37,657 nucleotides of DNA from Bacteroidota bacterium (GCA_016183805.1 JACPDX010000046.1:18357-56013); one strand, 5' to 3'. Counted from the first letter of the stretch, positions 1 to 7,280 are shown. A program made the numbers and translations. The notes: a model not told the origin generated them from the sequence alone.

Positions 1-2
1 AA

Positions 3-1712
3 AATAAATTAACAAAAATATTATTCGGAGGTAAGACAGAATCTGATTTTAAGAAGGAATTATCTGATATTTTCAAAAACAAGTCATCTTATGAAGACAT
101 TACAGCACTTCACGCAATAAAGAACAAAGACGAAAAATTAAATAGACAAGAGCAAGAAAACACAAAATCACTCACTACAACAATAAAACCTGAATTAACT
201 GTCGGAAAAGATGGTGTTGGTGGTAGTCTAGGTAGTTTGGAAGGCAAATATGAACAAAAAAAGACAAAAGGACAATCAGAACTGACGAGCATAGAATATT
301 CAGGTGTCTTAATAAGATACTTTAATATAATTGACTTAATGAATCAGATTAAGAAATTGCTTATTAGTTTAAAAATAAAAACAGTGTTTATCTGTCTAGA
401 TGATGCTTCAGAACTTGAAAAAGATGCTTTGGAAACTTTTATGAGATGTGTTGTTACACCATTAAACAACTCTTCCGAAGGTTTTTTCAAGTTTAAGATT
501 TCTTTTTACCCAGGTAGAGATTTGCTTCCTGAAATTGATAGAACAAAAGTTGAAACAATAAACTTAGATTACTACAACTTATATCAAAATACAGGAAGAG
601 ATAAAGTAGAAGAAAATGCTATAAAATATACAGAAAGATTACTTAGAAAGAGGTTTGACTATTATTTTGGAAAAGATTCCTTATTAGAAGATTTTTTTGA
701 TGTGTCATCAGTTACAATTAATCAATATTACAAGCAATTATTTTATTCAAGTTCAAATGTGCCTAGAAACTTAGGGAAAATTCTTTGGTATGCATCTCGA
801 ATGTCAATTTTTGAAGGAAAAAAAATTACTAAAGCAATTATTCAAGAAGCTACAAAACAGCATTATCTGCAAGAAACAAGAACAGTATTTTTTAAAAATG
901 AATTTATTCAATATAAAGATTATAACGAAAAATTTGAAAAAGAGCATTTGAAAAACTTAGTTAATGAGATTATATTAAAAGCTAAAGATAACAAACGTCA
1001 TATTGGGAACTCCTCATCTGCTATTTTCAAAAACTACACTACTAACACAGCTCCTTCAAATTACTTGTATTTTATTCCTGAATTCGAAAGTTTAATAGCA
1101 AGTCTTGAATTAAACTTTTTTATAACAAAACATTCTCAACAAAAAGATAGAGGAAGTGGGTCAGGTTCAAATTATATTCCCCCAAAAGAAGTAAGTATTT
1201 ATACATTAAACTATGGTCTATGCCAAAGTGAAGACATCATATATGATGAAAATAGTGATCGTAAATTTAGAATTGAACGTGTTTTTGATTTTAATAACTT
1301 AATAATAAATTGGGCAAATTCTCAAAAATCTATAATCTGCAATAACTGTAATGCAACTCATAGTTTAGAAAAACTAGATGCAATTAAAGCACTTGGTATG
1401 ATTTGTACCGAATGTGGACAAAAAACGTGTGAAATAATTACAAATAACAATACATTAAAAATAGTAGAAAATAGTGTTCAAATTCCTGAAAAGTATTTCC
1501 AAATCTTAAATACTCTTATGATTGAAGATGGTCAAAAGGTAAGAGATATTTCAACAGAATTAGATTATAATAGGTGGACAATTTCGGCATTAATAAGAAG
1601 TGACCGTTTATTACAGATTGAAGAATATATTACCCCAAAAAATGAAAATGGAACAAAACATTATTATATAACAGAAAAAGCAAAAAACATATTTTTCAAT
1701 GGCTCTAACTAA
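3..1712 (+). CDS. AAA+-type ATPase with zinc ribbon and winged helix, 5' end outside window
   Basis: The frame is open from the first bases of the window to the TAA at 1710-1712 (569 visible codons), so the N-terminus, and presumably the Walker A loop, lies upstream. The TTG at 237 lies mid-frame and is not a credible start. In visible numbering a hydrophobic strand ending in Asp133-Asp134 (VFICLDD) fits a Walker B motif, and NVPRNL around residues 253-257 fits the AAA+ sensor 2 arginine. Cys446/Cys449 and Cys468/Cys471 form a CxxC...CxxC zinc ribbon. The last ~75 residues look like a winged helix. Known AAA+ proteins of this layout (Orc/Cdc6- or STAND-like) are DNA-linked. The exact family was not recognised. 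It overlaps the endonuclease gene by 14 bp, so the two are probably co-translated and act together. A defence or restriction role is inferred from that neighbour. Confidence 0.72.
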   Translation, partial: NKLTKILFGGKTESDFKKELSDIFKNKSSYEDITALHAIKNKDEKLNRQEQENTKSLTTTIKPELTVGKDGVGGSLGSLEGKYEQKKTKGQSELTSIEYSGVLIRYFNIIDLMNQIKKLLISLKIKTVFICLDDASELEKDALETFMRCVVTPLNNSSEGFFKFKISFYPGRDLLPEIDRTKVETINLDYYNLYQNTGRDKVEENAIKYTERLLRKRFDYYFGKDSLLEDFFDVSSVTINQYYKQLFYSSSNVPRNLGKILWYASRMSIFEGKKITKAIIQEATKQHYLQETRTVFFKNEFIQYKDYNEKFEKEHLKNLVNEIILKAKDNKRHIGNSSSAIFKNYTTNTAPSNYLYFIPEFESLIASLELNFFITKHSQQKDRGSGSGSNYIPPKEVSIYTLNYGLCQSEDIIYDENSDRKFRIERVFDFNNLIINWANSQKSIICNNCNATHSLEKLDAIKALGMICTECGQKTCEIITNNNTLKIVENSVQIPEKYFQILNTLMIEDGQKVRDISTELDYNRWTISALIRSDRLLQIEEYITPKNENGTKHYYITEKAKNIFFNGSN

Positions 1713-2754
1713 TCAACAAAAAGAGAAAATATCAATTGAAGTAATCAAAACCTTAGTTACACGGTTTGATAATTTTCCAGAAGATGCATCTAATAATAGA
1801 AATGCACCTTTTCACGAAGCATTTCTTAATGCATTTTCAGATAAACTTAACGGCAAAGTTTCAGATACTCCTTTTTTCATAAGTTTAAGCAGTTGGTTGC
1901 ACGGTTTAAACACTACATTAGGTCAAATTTTCTTCGAAAATATTGCACACCATCTTTGCAATGGAGAAAAAAGAGAATATACCTCTAAAAGATTAGGTAA
2001 TCTAAAAATTACCCAAACTCAAAGAAATCACATTTCTCAAATTATTGCTGACCTTAGTAATACAACTACAACACCAGATTTAACAAATGAAAACAACCTT
2101 TTATTTGCAAATTACAATGATGCTGTAATAAATGCTATGGACTTCTCCGCTGATGTTTTTATTGAAGACACAAACACCATAACCGCTATAGAGTTGAAAT
2201 CTGTAAAACCTAACTCCGGTGAAATGAAAGGAGAAAAACAGAAAATACTTGAAGGAAAAGCTGCCTTATACAGACTATTTCCAGGAAAACAAATACATTT
2301 CTATATGGGTTTTCCTTTTGATCCAACTGTAAATCCTGCGACTGATACTGTTACCAGTTTTAACAAAACAAGATTCTTGGGCTCAATTATAAATATGACG
2401 AAATATTTTGACCCAAACGAAACTCTAGTAGCAAGTGAATTGTGGAATATGCTTTCAGGTCAGCCAAATACTATGGAAGAAATATTGGAAATAATTAATG
2501 CAATTTCAACTACTTCATTCTTAAGTAAGTTTCAGCTGTTAACCGACAACACTAGAAGATTATCTCCTGAATACAGAAATCAGTTAAATGAATGGAATTT
2601 GTTTTCAGAGTTAGAGCTGATTGACAATAATAATTCACTCGTTCAAAATATTGGAACAGATACAACTTTAATAAGAATTTACAATAAAATAGCTTTTGAC
2701 AAAAAAGGAAATTATAATACTGAAAGATACTCGACATTAAAACAATTAATATAA
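1699..2754 (+). CDS. TdeIII-family type II restriction endonuclease
   Basis: This 351-residue protein resembles, from memory, TdeIII-family type II restriction endonucleases over its whole length (for example SNNRNAPFHEAFL near residue 31, and SSWLHGLNTTLGQ near 64). A PD-(D/E)xK-like metal site can be read as Asp152 (SADVFI), Glu165 and Lys167 (AIELKSV), followed by a conserved-looking GEKQKILEGKAAL helix. It would cut double-stranded DNA at a site that cannot be predicted here. The ATG at 1699 lies inside the end of the ATPase gene in another frame, which suggests translational coupling. No DNA methyltransferase is present downstream. If one exists it must lie left of the window. The family call rests on remembered sequence similarity and is not database-checked. 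Confidence 0.75.
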   Translation: MALTNQQKEKISIEVIKTLVTRFDNFPEDASNNRNAPFHEAFLNAFSDKLNGKVSDTPFFISLSSWLHGLNTTLGQIFFENIAHHLCNGEKREYTSKRLGNLKITQTQRNHISQIIADLSNTTTTPDLTNENNLLFANYNDAVINAMDFSADVFIEDTNTITAIELKSVKPNSGEMKGEKQKILEGKAALYRLFPGKQIHFYMGFPFDPTVNPATDTVTSFNKTRFLGSIINMTKYFDPNETLVASELWNMLSGQPNTMEEILEIINAISTTSFLSKFQLLTDNTRRLSPEYRNQLNEWNLFSELELIDNNNSLVQNIGTDTTLIRIYNKIAFDKKGNYNTERYSTLKQLI

Positions 2755-2996
2755 TGCCAACGCTAAAAGCCATACACATTTGCAATTCGCACCAGCCTAT
2801 GCTTAAGTCAAAAATTGCAAAAGAGTATGTCTTTGCCAACGCTGACAGACGACCGAAAAAGAACACCGAACGCACAACAATGTCTATAAGCAATAGCGGG
2901 TTTGGCGCTAAATTGAAAGAAAGTGAATATTAATAAAGTTAAGTGTTTAACCGAAAAGTTAGTGGATTTTTATCCGCTACTGCTCATACACTAGAC
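2755..2996. other. Noncoding stretch after the endonuclease gene
   Basis: No convincing gene is seen here. The 10-mer TGCCAACGCT occurs at 2755 and again at 2833. A small hairpin (TAGTGGAT / ATCCGCTA, one wobble pair) lies near 2961-2980. From memory, sequence of this flavour (a GCGGGTTT-type box followed by AACCGAAAAGTTAGTG) trails accessory genes in flavobacterial genomes, so it may be a recurrent cassette flank. This is unverified. Confidence 0.35.
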
Positions 2997-3082
2997 CGTT
3001 TCCAAAAGAAAAAAAGCCCCACGAACTGCGGGGCTTTCCATTTGCACTAACTAAAAGGTGGGAAATATAAGGGGGTAAACAA
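2997..3082. repeat. 85-bp direct repeat, copy 1
   Basis: This stretch matches 3732-3816 with one substitution (TTTCC versus TTCCC near the left end) and one A-run length difference. It contains a GC-rich terminator hairpin and an adjoining segment ending in GGGGGTAAACAA. The two copies are 735 bp apart and bracket the single gene at 3178-3723. Confidence 0.9.
3009..3037 (-). terminator. Rho-independent terminator, copy 1
   Basis: AAAGCCCC (3013-3020) pairs with GGGGCTTT (3030-3037) around a 9-nt loop. The A-run at 3009-3015 becomes the U-tract only when read on the minus strand, so the hairpin best stops leftward transcription. It may also act weakly rightward at the end of the restriction gene transcript. 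Confidence 0.7.
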
Positions 3083-3135
3083 TTAACCATGCTAAAAGAA
3101 TTGAGTGTTAAAAAATATATTAGTAATAATTTTAG

Positions 3136-3160
3136 ATAAGTAGTATTTTTTACTACTTAT
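3136..3160. promoter_or_regulatory. Perfect 10-bp inverted repeat before the small membrane-protein gene
   Basis: ATAAGTAGTA (3136-3145) and TACTACTTAT (3151-3160) are exact reverse complements around TTTTT. The hairpin ends 17 nt before the GTG start at 3178, where it could be a leader stem or a dimeric repressor site. No function can be assigned from sequence alone. Confidence 0.5.
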
Positions 3161-3177
3161 GTTAAAATATTACTAAA

Positions 3178-3723
3178 GTGAACGCTAAAAATTTTATCAA
3201 ACAGTTGCTCTTTATTAAAGTACTACTACTTTTTTTGACCTTGTCATTTACAGTGGAATTGTTAGCCCAAAACTATGAGAAAGAAAAAGAAGAACTTTTC
3301 ACAACAATTGCACCACGAGTAGGTTTTGGAGTTCATAACGGATTTCATTTTGAAGCAGGTCTTTCAGTATTGCACATCTCAAACAGAGCTCTTCAATGGG
3401 GTGCTGCAAGTCTTTACACCACTTATTTTGTGAGTCAAGATGATTTTAACTCGGGTTTAAATGTTAACGGTTTAAAGATTGGAGTTCAAAGTTCTTACGT
3501 ATTTTTTATGTGGGGTTTAGAGGTAAAAACTGGTAGTTACAATAATAATATGTTTACTTATTTCTCTCCTAAATTTGGACTTAGTTGGTTAGACGTAGTG
3601 AATGTCGAGTATTTAATAAATATAGCAGGTAAGAATGATGACTTTCCATGGAAAAGCAATCACCAAATAGGGATTAATATTAGTTTGAACAAAAAGATTT
3701 ACAACAATATTTGGAAAAAATAA
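3178..3723 (+). CDS. Small secreted or outer-membrane protein, function unknown
   Basis: A 181-residue protein starting at GTG. No in-frame ATG is available upstream, and the ATG at 3159 is followed by an early stop. Residues ~8-30 form a hydrophobic signal peptide ending in LLAQ, a typical Bacteroidota cleavage context. The mature part alternates hydrophobic and polar residues with many aromatics and glycines (APRVGFGVHNGFHFEAGL, GLKIGVQSSYVFFMWGLEV), consistent with a small outer-membrane beta-barrel. No enzyme motif was recognised. It stands alone between two 85-bp repeats and behind a perfect hairpin, so it may be a recently inserted or duplicated unit. Alternative: a periplasmic beta-sandwich protein. 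Confidence 0.65.
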   Translation: MNAKNFIKQLLFIKVLLLFLTLSFTVELLAQNYEKEKEELFTTIAPRVGFGVHNGFHFEAGLSVLHISNRALQWGAASLYTTYFVSQDDFNSGLNVNGLKIGVQSSYVFFMWGLEVKTGSYNNNMFTYFSPKFGLSWLDVVNVEYLINIAGKNDDFPWKSNHQIGINISLNKKIYNNIWKK

Positions 3724-3731
3724 CTGCAAAA

Positions 3732-3816
3732 CGTTCCCAAAAGAAAAAAAGCCCCACGAACTGCGGGGCTTTCCATTTGCACTAACTAAAGGTGGGAAAT
3801 ATAAGGGGGTAAACAA
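3732..3816. repeat. 85-bp direct repeat, copy 2
   Basis: This is the second copy of the repeat at 2997-3082. It begins 8 bp after the stop codon of the gene at 3178-3723 and lies 93 bp beyond the 3' end of the leftward GIN-domain gene. Here the terminator is in the expected place for that gene, so this copy is more likely the original and copy 1 the duplicate. Confidence 0.9.
3744..3772 (-). terminator. Rho-independent terminator, copy 2
   Basis: AAAGCCCC (3748-3755) pairs with GGGGCTTT (3765-3772), with the A7 run at 3744-3750 giving a minus-strand U-tract. It lies about 140 nt past the stop of the GIN-domain gene and probably ends that leftward transcript. It may also slow rightward transcription from 3178-3723. 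Confidence 0.75.
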
Positions 3817-3824
3817 CTAAATTT

Positions 3825-3861
3825 AATGTAACAATTTGTGAATTATTCAATGTAACAATTT
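3825..3861. repeat. Two copies of a 13-bp AATGTAACAATTT repeat
   Basis: AATGTAACAATTT occurs at 3825-3837 and 3849-3861, exactly 24 bp apart, in the spacer downstream of the GIN-domain gene. It looks like a decayed intergenic tandem repeat. It is not followed by CGTC at the ECF spacing, so it is not an ECF promoter. Confidence 0.6.
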
Positions 3862-3909
3862 TTTTTCCAGTTTCCTTTAAAGTCCAGATAGTTATCGGGA
3901 GGGTGGAAT

Positions 3910-5466
3910 TTAAAACCCTAACAACGTAACACCCACACTAAAAGGATACAATTCAGGTCCTCTACCACTTTCAAACAACGGAGTAAGGGCATACGTGGCA
4001 AATAAATTTAACCAACCCACACCCACACGGGCAGTTAAACTTACTTTAAAAGGGTTGGTATTAAAATCACTGTTGTCTTTTACTTTTTGTTCATCACCAT
4101 TGTCTTTATAAATGTATTTCATTCGAGTAGTAAATTTGTACCCAAAAATAGCTCCTGCCGATAAGTGAAACGATTTGTTTTTGTGGTCGCCCGTGTTTAT
4201 TTCAAACATCAACGGAGCATTAATGTAAAAGGTTTTAAATCGGTTTTTTGAAAAATTAATGTTGGTATCAACCACTCCCCAAGTGTAGTTTTCGTTAAAA
4301 CTGTTGATGTTGTTAGAAACATACGAACCTCCGTTGTCAATCAACCTTACATTGTGTTTGAGCTCATAATTGTTGTACTCTAAACCCAATCCGGTTACCA
4401 AGCCAAAACGATGTTGGTATATTTTGAAAAAATGTTCGTAAAAATTTAAGCTAAACACCCACGATTTGGCATAATCCAACTCCATAAATTGGGTTACTTT
4501 TTTCGGGCTGGTTTGCTCCAAACTAATGTCGTGGTTGAGGTTAAAACTTCCTTGATTATTTACAAAACCGTTTATTCCTAAATCGATACCAGCCCAATGG
4601 TTTCTTCGTTTTTTTGGTTTACGGTTCACCGAAATAGAATCGCCAATTACTAAAACAGACATTCTACCCAATTTAATTTTTGTAGTATCGTTTATTATGT
4701 TGATGTCGCTATTTGCAACTCCTGTAATGGTAACATCATCACCCTGAACACTCACATTGCTCGAACCCACATTAATTTTTACATTTTCGCCGGTTGTTCC
4801 GCTAGATGCCCCTGAAAATTTTAGTTCGTTTATCGCCGGATTTCCCAACACCTTAATGCTTGAAGCTCCGGAAACATTTCCTGTTATTTCTTTGGTGGCG
4901 TTTACGGTTAAATCGGAAGCACCAGACTCGGTTATAGTTATCTTTTCTGCTTCAAATTCTTTAGCTTTTATACTGCTGGCACCCGATGAGAGAACATTAA
5001 ATTCTTTTGTACTTCCATTCAATTTCACATCACTTGCGCCCGATGTTTTAAGAGTAAATGTTTCTGATTTGGTGTTTAATAAAACATTCGATGCTCCACT
5101 TGTTTTTAACTCAAAAGCATTAAAATTTAACGTTTCGGTATTTTTTAAAACCGATGCACCACTAATATCAGCTCGTTCTAAATTGGTAAACGTTAATTTT
5201 ATGGTCATGTCTTTTTCTGCTTTTATTTTGCCTTTAGCATAAATGTTTAGCATATTGTCGGTGATTTCTGTTGCCAAATTGGGTAAATATTCTTCAGGAA
5301 CTCCAATAATTTCAACTTGGTTGGTGCTGCCTTGTATCAATTCGACAGTAAATGCCGACGAGACCTTTAAGGCATTAAAATCGGCTAAATTTCGAACATT
5401 GTTTTGTGCTGATACTAAAATTGTACTTGCTATAAACAACAGGATAAAGATTATTTTTTTACTCAT
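3910..5466 (-). CDS. GIN-domain (DUF2807) surface protein with C-terminal beta-barrel
   Basis: 518 residues. Residues 1-20 are a signal peptide ending in VSAQ. Residues ~25-245 form a GIN/DUF2807 (putative auto-transporter adhesin head) beta-helix, recognisable from repeated SGAS turns (ISGASVL, KTSGASNV, KTSGASDV, LSSGASSI, TESGASDL, NVSGASSI, KFSGASSG). Residues ~290-518 look like an outer-membrane beta-barrel, starting NHWAGIDLGINGFV and ending in a strand that closes on Phe (FSVGVTLLGF). This fusion would place the helix on an outer-membrane anchor. The gene has its own ECF-type promoter at 5506-5532 and lies directly behind the sigma and anti-sigma genes, so it is the likely main target of that regulator. 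Its substrate or ligand is unknown. Confidence 0.85.
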   Translation of the reverse strand: MSKKIIFILLFIASTILVSAQNNVRNLADFNALKVSSAFTVELIQGSTNQVEIIGVPEEYLPNLATEITDNMLNIYAKGKIKAEKDMTIKLTFTNLERADISGASVLKNTETLNFNAFELKTSGASNVLLNTKSETFTLKTSGASDVKLNGSTKEFNVLSSGASSIKAKEFEAEKITITESGASDLTVNATKEITGNVSGASSIKVLGNPAINELKFSGASSGTTGENVKINVGSSNVSVQGDDVTITGVANSDINIINDTTKIKLGRMSVLVIGDSISVNRKPKKRRNHWAGIDLGINGFVNNQGSFNLNHDISLEQTSPKKVTQFMELDYAKSWVFSLNFYEHFFKIYQHRFGLVTGLGLEYNNYELKHNVRLIDNGGSYVSNNINSFNENYTWGVVDTNINFSKNRFKTFYINAPLMFEINTGDHKNKSFHLSAGAIFGYKFTTRMKYIYKDNGDEQKVKDNSDFNTNPFKVSLTARVGVGWLNLFATYALTPLFESGRGPELYPFSVGVTLLGF

Positions 5467-5505
5467 GGCTATTTTATTTTTAATTGAATTTGTTTTTTTG
5501 AATGT

Positions 5506-5532
5506 GACGCTTAGCCCATTCTAAAAGTTACA
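5506..5532 (-). promoter_or_regulatory. ECF sigma promoter for the GIN-domain gene
   Basis: Read leftward: TGTAAC (5532-5527), a 17-bp spacer beginning TTTT, then CGTC (5509-5506). This matches the ECF -35/-10 pattern known for sigma-X-like factors, and it has the same boxes and spacing as the site in front of the sigma gene. Transcription would begin near 5499, giving a leader of about 33 nt before the ATG at 5466. Confidence 0.75.
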
Positions 5533-5544
5533 GCGTAACAAAAA

Positions 5545-6552
5545 TTATTTTCTGATTTTTCTTGAGAACGAGAATTCACCAATGTTTAAGGCGTATTCTT
5601 CTGTTTCACCTTGGTCATTTTGAGCGGTTTCTACTTCGGCATTTTTGCCCAAAACTTTAGCAACCAAATTGGCTGCAACCAACTCGGCAGGTGCATTTTT
5701 AGTTTCGGTTTCTAAAATCCTTTTTTGAGCTTCCTTTTTTAATAATTCCGAAACAGATAAATATTCATCCTGTTTAGCATGGTTTACTTCAGCAACATAA
5801 GGTTCTATTTCTATATACTCTGTTTTAGAGGGTTCGATAACAATGTATTCTTTTTCAACCGGTTCTATCGTTATCATTTCCTTTGGTTCGGGGTGTTGGG
5901 TTGTGGGTTCTGAGTGATGAGTTCTGAGTGATGAGTTTTGAGTGTTGGATTTGGTTTTAGGTTTTGTATTGTTATTTGAAAACTGTTGATTGGTATCAGT
6001 CGTTTGAGAACTAACTATTGATGACTGTTGATTGAGAACTGATGACTGATTACTTTCAACTATTAAAGGCTCAACGGTATCATTATTAAAATTTTTCAAA
6101 AGTAAAAACAGCACTAAAATTGCAGCGGCACTAGATATCCACCAATAAAGAGGAACAACTTTAGTGTCTTTTTGTTTTAAGGCTTTTTTATCTTCAAAAA
6201 CAATTGGAGCAGGAATTAAAATGGTTTTTTTGTAATTGCTAAAAAGTTGATTATACGTTGAATTTTTTGCTATTTCAGTAAAAAGTTCGTTCGATTCTTC
6301 GGGAGAATTTAATCCTTCAATTTGGGCAATCATCAACTCTTCAATTGCAGCTTGTTTTAGCGTTTCTTTGTGGTTAAAAGTAGTTGAAGTATTTGCCTCA
6401 AAAGTTACATTTTCAAACTCATCTAATTCGGCTTTTACTTCAGGGTGCTGCTCCAAAAACAACATCAGCTCAGCCACCAAATCTGGTGATAAGTTTTGCT
6501 CAGCATAGTCGAGCAAAAATGCTTCGTAATTATTTTTATTAATTGTACTCAT
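5545..6552 (-). CDS. Putative single-pass anti-sigma factor
   Basis: 335 residues, with its ATG overlapping the sigma gene stop by 4 bp (ATGA), so the two are translationally coupled. The N-terminal ~110 residues are acidic and helical (residues 9-50: YEAFLLDYAEQNLSP, then LFLEQHPEVKAELDEFE), as in many Bacteroidota anti-sigma proteins. One membrane helix lies at ~136-153 (YWWISSAAAILVLFLLL). The periplasmic part starts with a low-complexity Ser/Thr/Gln/Asn segment (~168-224), then three copies of an 'xIEPxxxEYI' motif (228-250), then a charged tail. No zinc-binding HxxxCxxC motif was seen. The role as anti-sigma is inferred from topology, coupling and the neighbouring sigma gene. Part of the low-complexity region is encoded by a 14-bp DNA tandem repeat (see 5907-5948). 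Confidence 0.75.
   Translation of the reverse strand: MSTINKNNYEAFLLDYAEQNLSPDLVAELMLFLEQHPEVKAELDEFENVTFEANTSTTFNHKETLKQAAIEELMIAQIEGLNSPEESNELFTEIAKNSTYNQLFSNYKKTILIPAPIVFEDKKALKQKDTKVVPLYWWISSAAAILVLFLLLKNFNNDTVEPLIVESNQSSVLNQQSSIVSSQTTDTNQQFSNNNTKPKTKSNTQNSSLRTHHSEPTTQHPEPKEMITIEPVEKEYIVIEPSKTEYIEIEPYVAEVNHAKQDEYLSVSELLKKEAQKRILETETKNAPAELVAANLVAKVLGKNAEVETAQNDQGETEEYALNIGEFSFSRKIRK
5907..5948. repeat. 14-bp tandem repeat inside the anti-sigma gene
   Basis: GTTCTGAGTGATGA is present twice exactly (5907-5920, 5921-5934) and once degenerate (5935-5948). Because 14 is not a multiple of 3, the copies are read in three different frames, so the repeat is a DNA-level insertion and not a protein repeat. 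Related GATGACTGTTGATTGAGAACT-type sequence continues around 6000-6055. Confidence 0.8.
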
Positions 6553-7034
6553 AAAACTTGTTCAATGCTTCCTAAATATTGCTGCAAAAATTTTCTCCCT
6601 CTAAAGATGTATACCTTAACTTGCGATTCGGACAATCCTGTAATTTCTGCTATTTCGTCGTAAGCGTACCCTTCGTAATCTCTTAACAAAATCACCGATT
6701 TTTGATCGGTTGGTAATTGATTTAATGCTTGCTCCAACACTTCTTGTAAACCTGTATATTGGTTGGTCGAAGTAAAATTATTTTCTACCACTTCGCTAAA
6801 ATTGCCTTGCTTTTTTTCTCTTCTCGTTAAATCAATAAACGTGTGATAAGCGGTGGTAAATAAGTACGATTTTTCTTTGCCAACTTGTACTTCATCTTTT
6901 TTTATCCAAAATTTTTCGAAAGTATCTTGTACCACATCTTTTGCTTTCTCCTCGTCTCTTGCATTTTTGAGAATAAAGCGATATAGATTATCGGAATAAT
7001 CATCTACACACTTATTAAATTCCTTTACCGTCAA
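6549..7034 (-). CDS. ECF-type RNA polymerase sigma factor
   Basis: About 161 residues. The sigma-2 region is seen at the N-terminus (VKEFNKCVDDYSDNLYRFIL, then EEKAKDVVQDTFEKFW). The sigma-4 helix-turn-helix is at the C-terminus (LPTDQKSVILLRDYEGYAY, then EIAEITGLSESQVKVYIFRG). I place the start at the TTG at 7034 (protein beginning M-TVKEF). The frame is open further to a TTG at 7067, but an ECF promoter -10 element lies at 7059-7062, downstream of that codon, so 7067 cannot be used from this promoter. The gene heads an operon with the anti-sigma gene (4-bp overlap), then the GIN-domain gene. The promoter match suggests that it activates itself. Confidence 0.9.
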   Translation of the reverse strand: MTVKEFNKCVDDYSDNLYRFILKNARDEEKAKDVVQDTFEKFWIKKDEVQVGKEKSYLFTTAYHTFIDLTRREKKQGNFSEVVENNFTSTNQYTGLQEVLEQALNQLPTDQKSVILLRDYEGYAYDEIAEITGLSESQVKVYIFRGRKFLQQYLGSIEQVL

Positions 7035-7058
7035 TGTTTTGTTAGTGTTTGGAGTTAC

Positions 7059-7085
7059 GACGCACAACTAGTTACAAAAGTTACA
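7059..7085 (-). promoter_or_regulatory. Autoregulatory ECF sigma promoter
   Basis: Read leftward: TGTAAC (7085-7080), a 17-bp spacer starting TTTT, then CGTC (7062-7059). Boxes and spacing are identical to the promoter at 5506-5532. Transcription would start near 7052, leaving a short leader of about 18 nt before the TTG at 7034. Confidence 0.75.
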
Positions 7086-7105
7086 CCTAAGTTAAATATA
7101 TTTTT

Positions 7106-7270
7106 TCACTATTAACCGAGTAATTTTTCTAAAGCTATTTTAAATCAACCTTTCTAACTCACCCCCGATTGCCTTTGGCAATCTACCCCCTCTCTTTTTA
7201 GGAGAGGGGAGGCTATCGAAGATAGCAGGGGGTGAGTTAGCAAGTTCAGGTTTACTCGGTTAGTAGTGAT
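7106..7270. repeat. 165-bp palindromic (MITE-like) element
   Basis: The terminal 18-bp inverted repeats at 7106-7123 and 7253-7270 match at 17 of 18 positions (TCACTAYTAACCGAGTAA and its complement). Inside lie a perfect 13-bp inverted pair (CTAACTCACCCCC at 7154, GGGGGTGAGTTAG at 7229) and three small hairpins: GATTGCC/GGCAATC (7167-7183), CCCCTCTC/GAGAGGGG (7187-7210) and CTATC/GATAG (7214-7226). No ORF is present. The layout suggests a non-autonomous mobile element or an intergenic palindromic repeat. Its core recurs at 29724-29745. Confidence 0.75.
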
Positions 7271-7280
7271 ATTTTAACAA

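Noticed and set aside
2755-2996. Integron attC or other cassette recombination site
   Set aside because: The repeated TGCCAACGCT does not fit the RYYYAAC/GTTRRRY core pair of attC, and no paired arms fold as an attC site.
3825-3861. ECF promoter boxes (TGTAAC) downstream of the GIN gene
   Set aside because: No CGTC occurs at 16-18 bp from either TGTAAC, and no gene follows on that strand at a sensible distance.
4757-5242. 161-codon open frame on the + strand opposite the GIN-domain gene
   Set aside because: It is the complement of the repetitive SGAS beta-helix region. The minus-strand gene has signal peptide, domain and promoter evidence, and this one has none.
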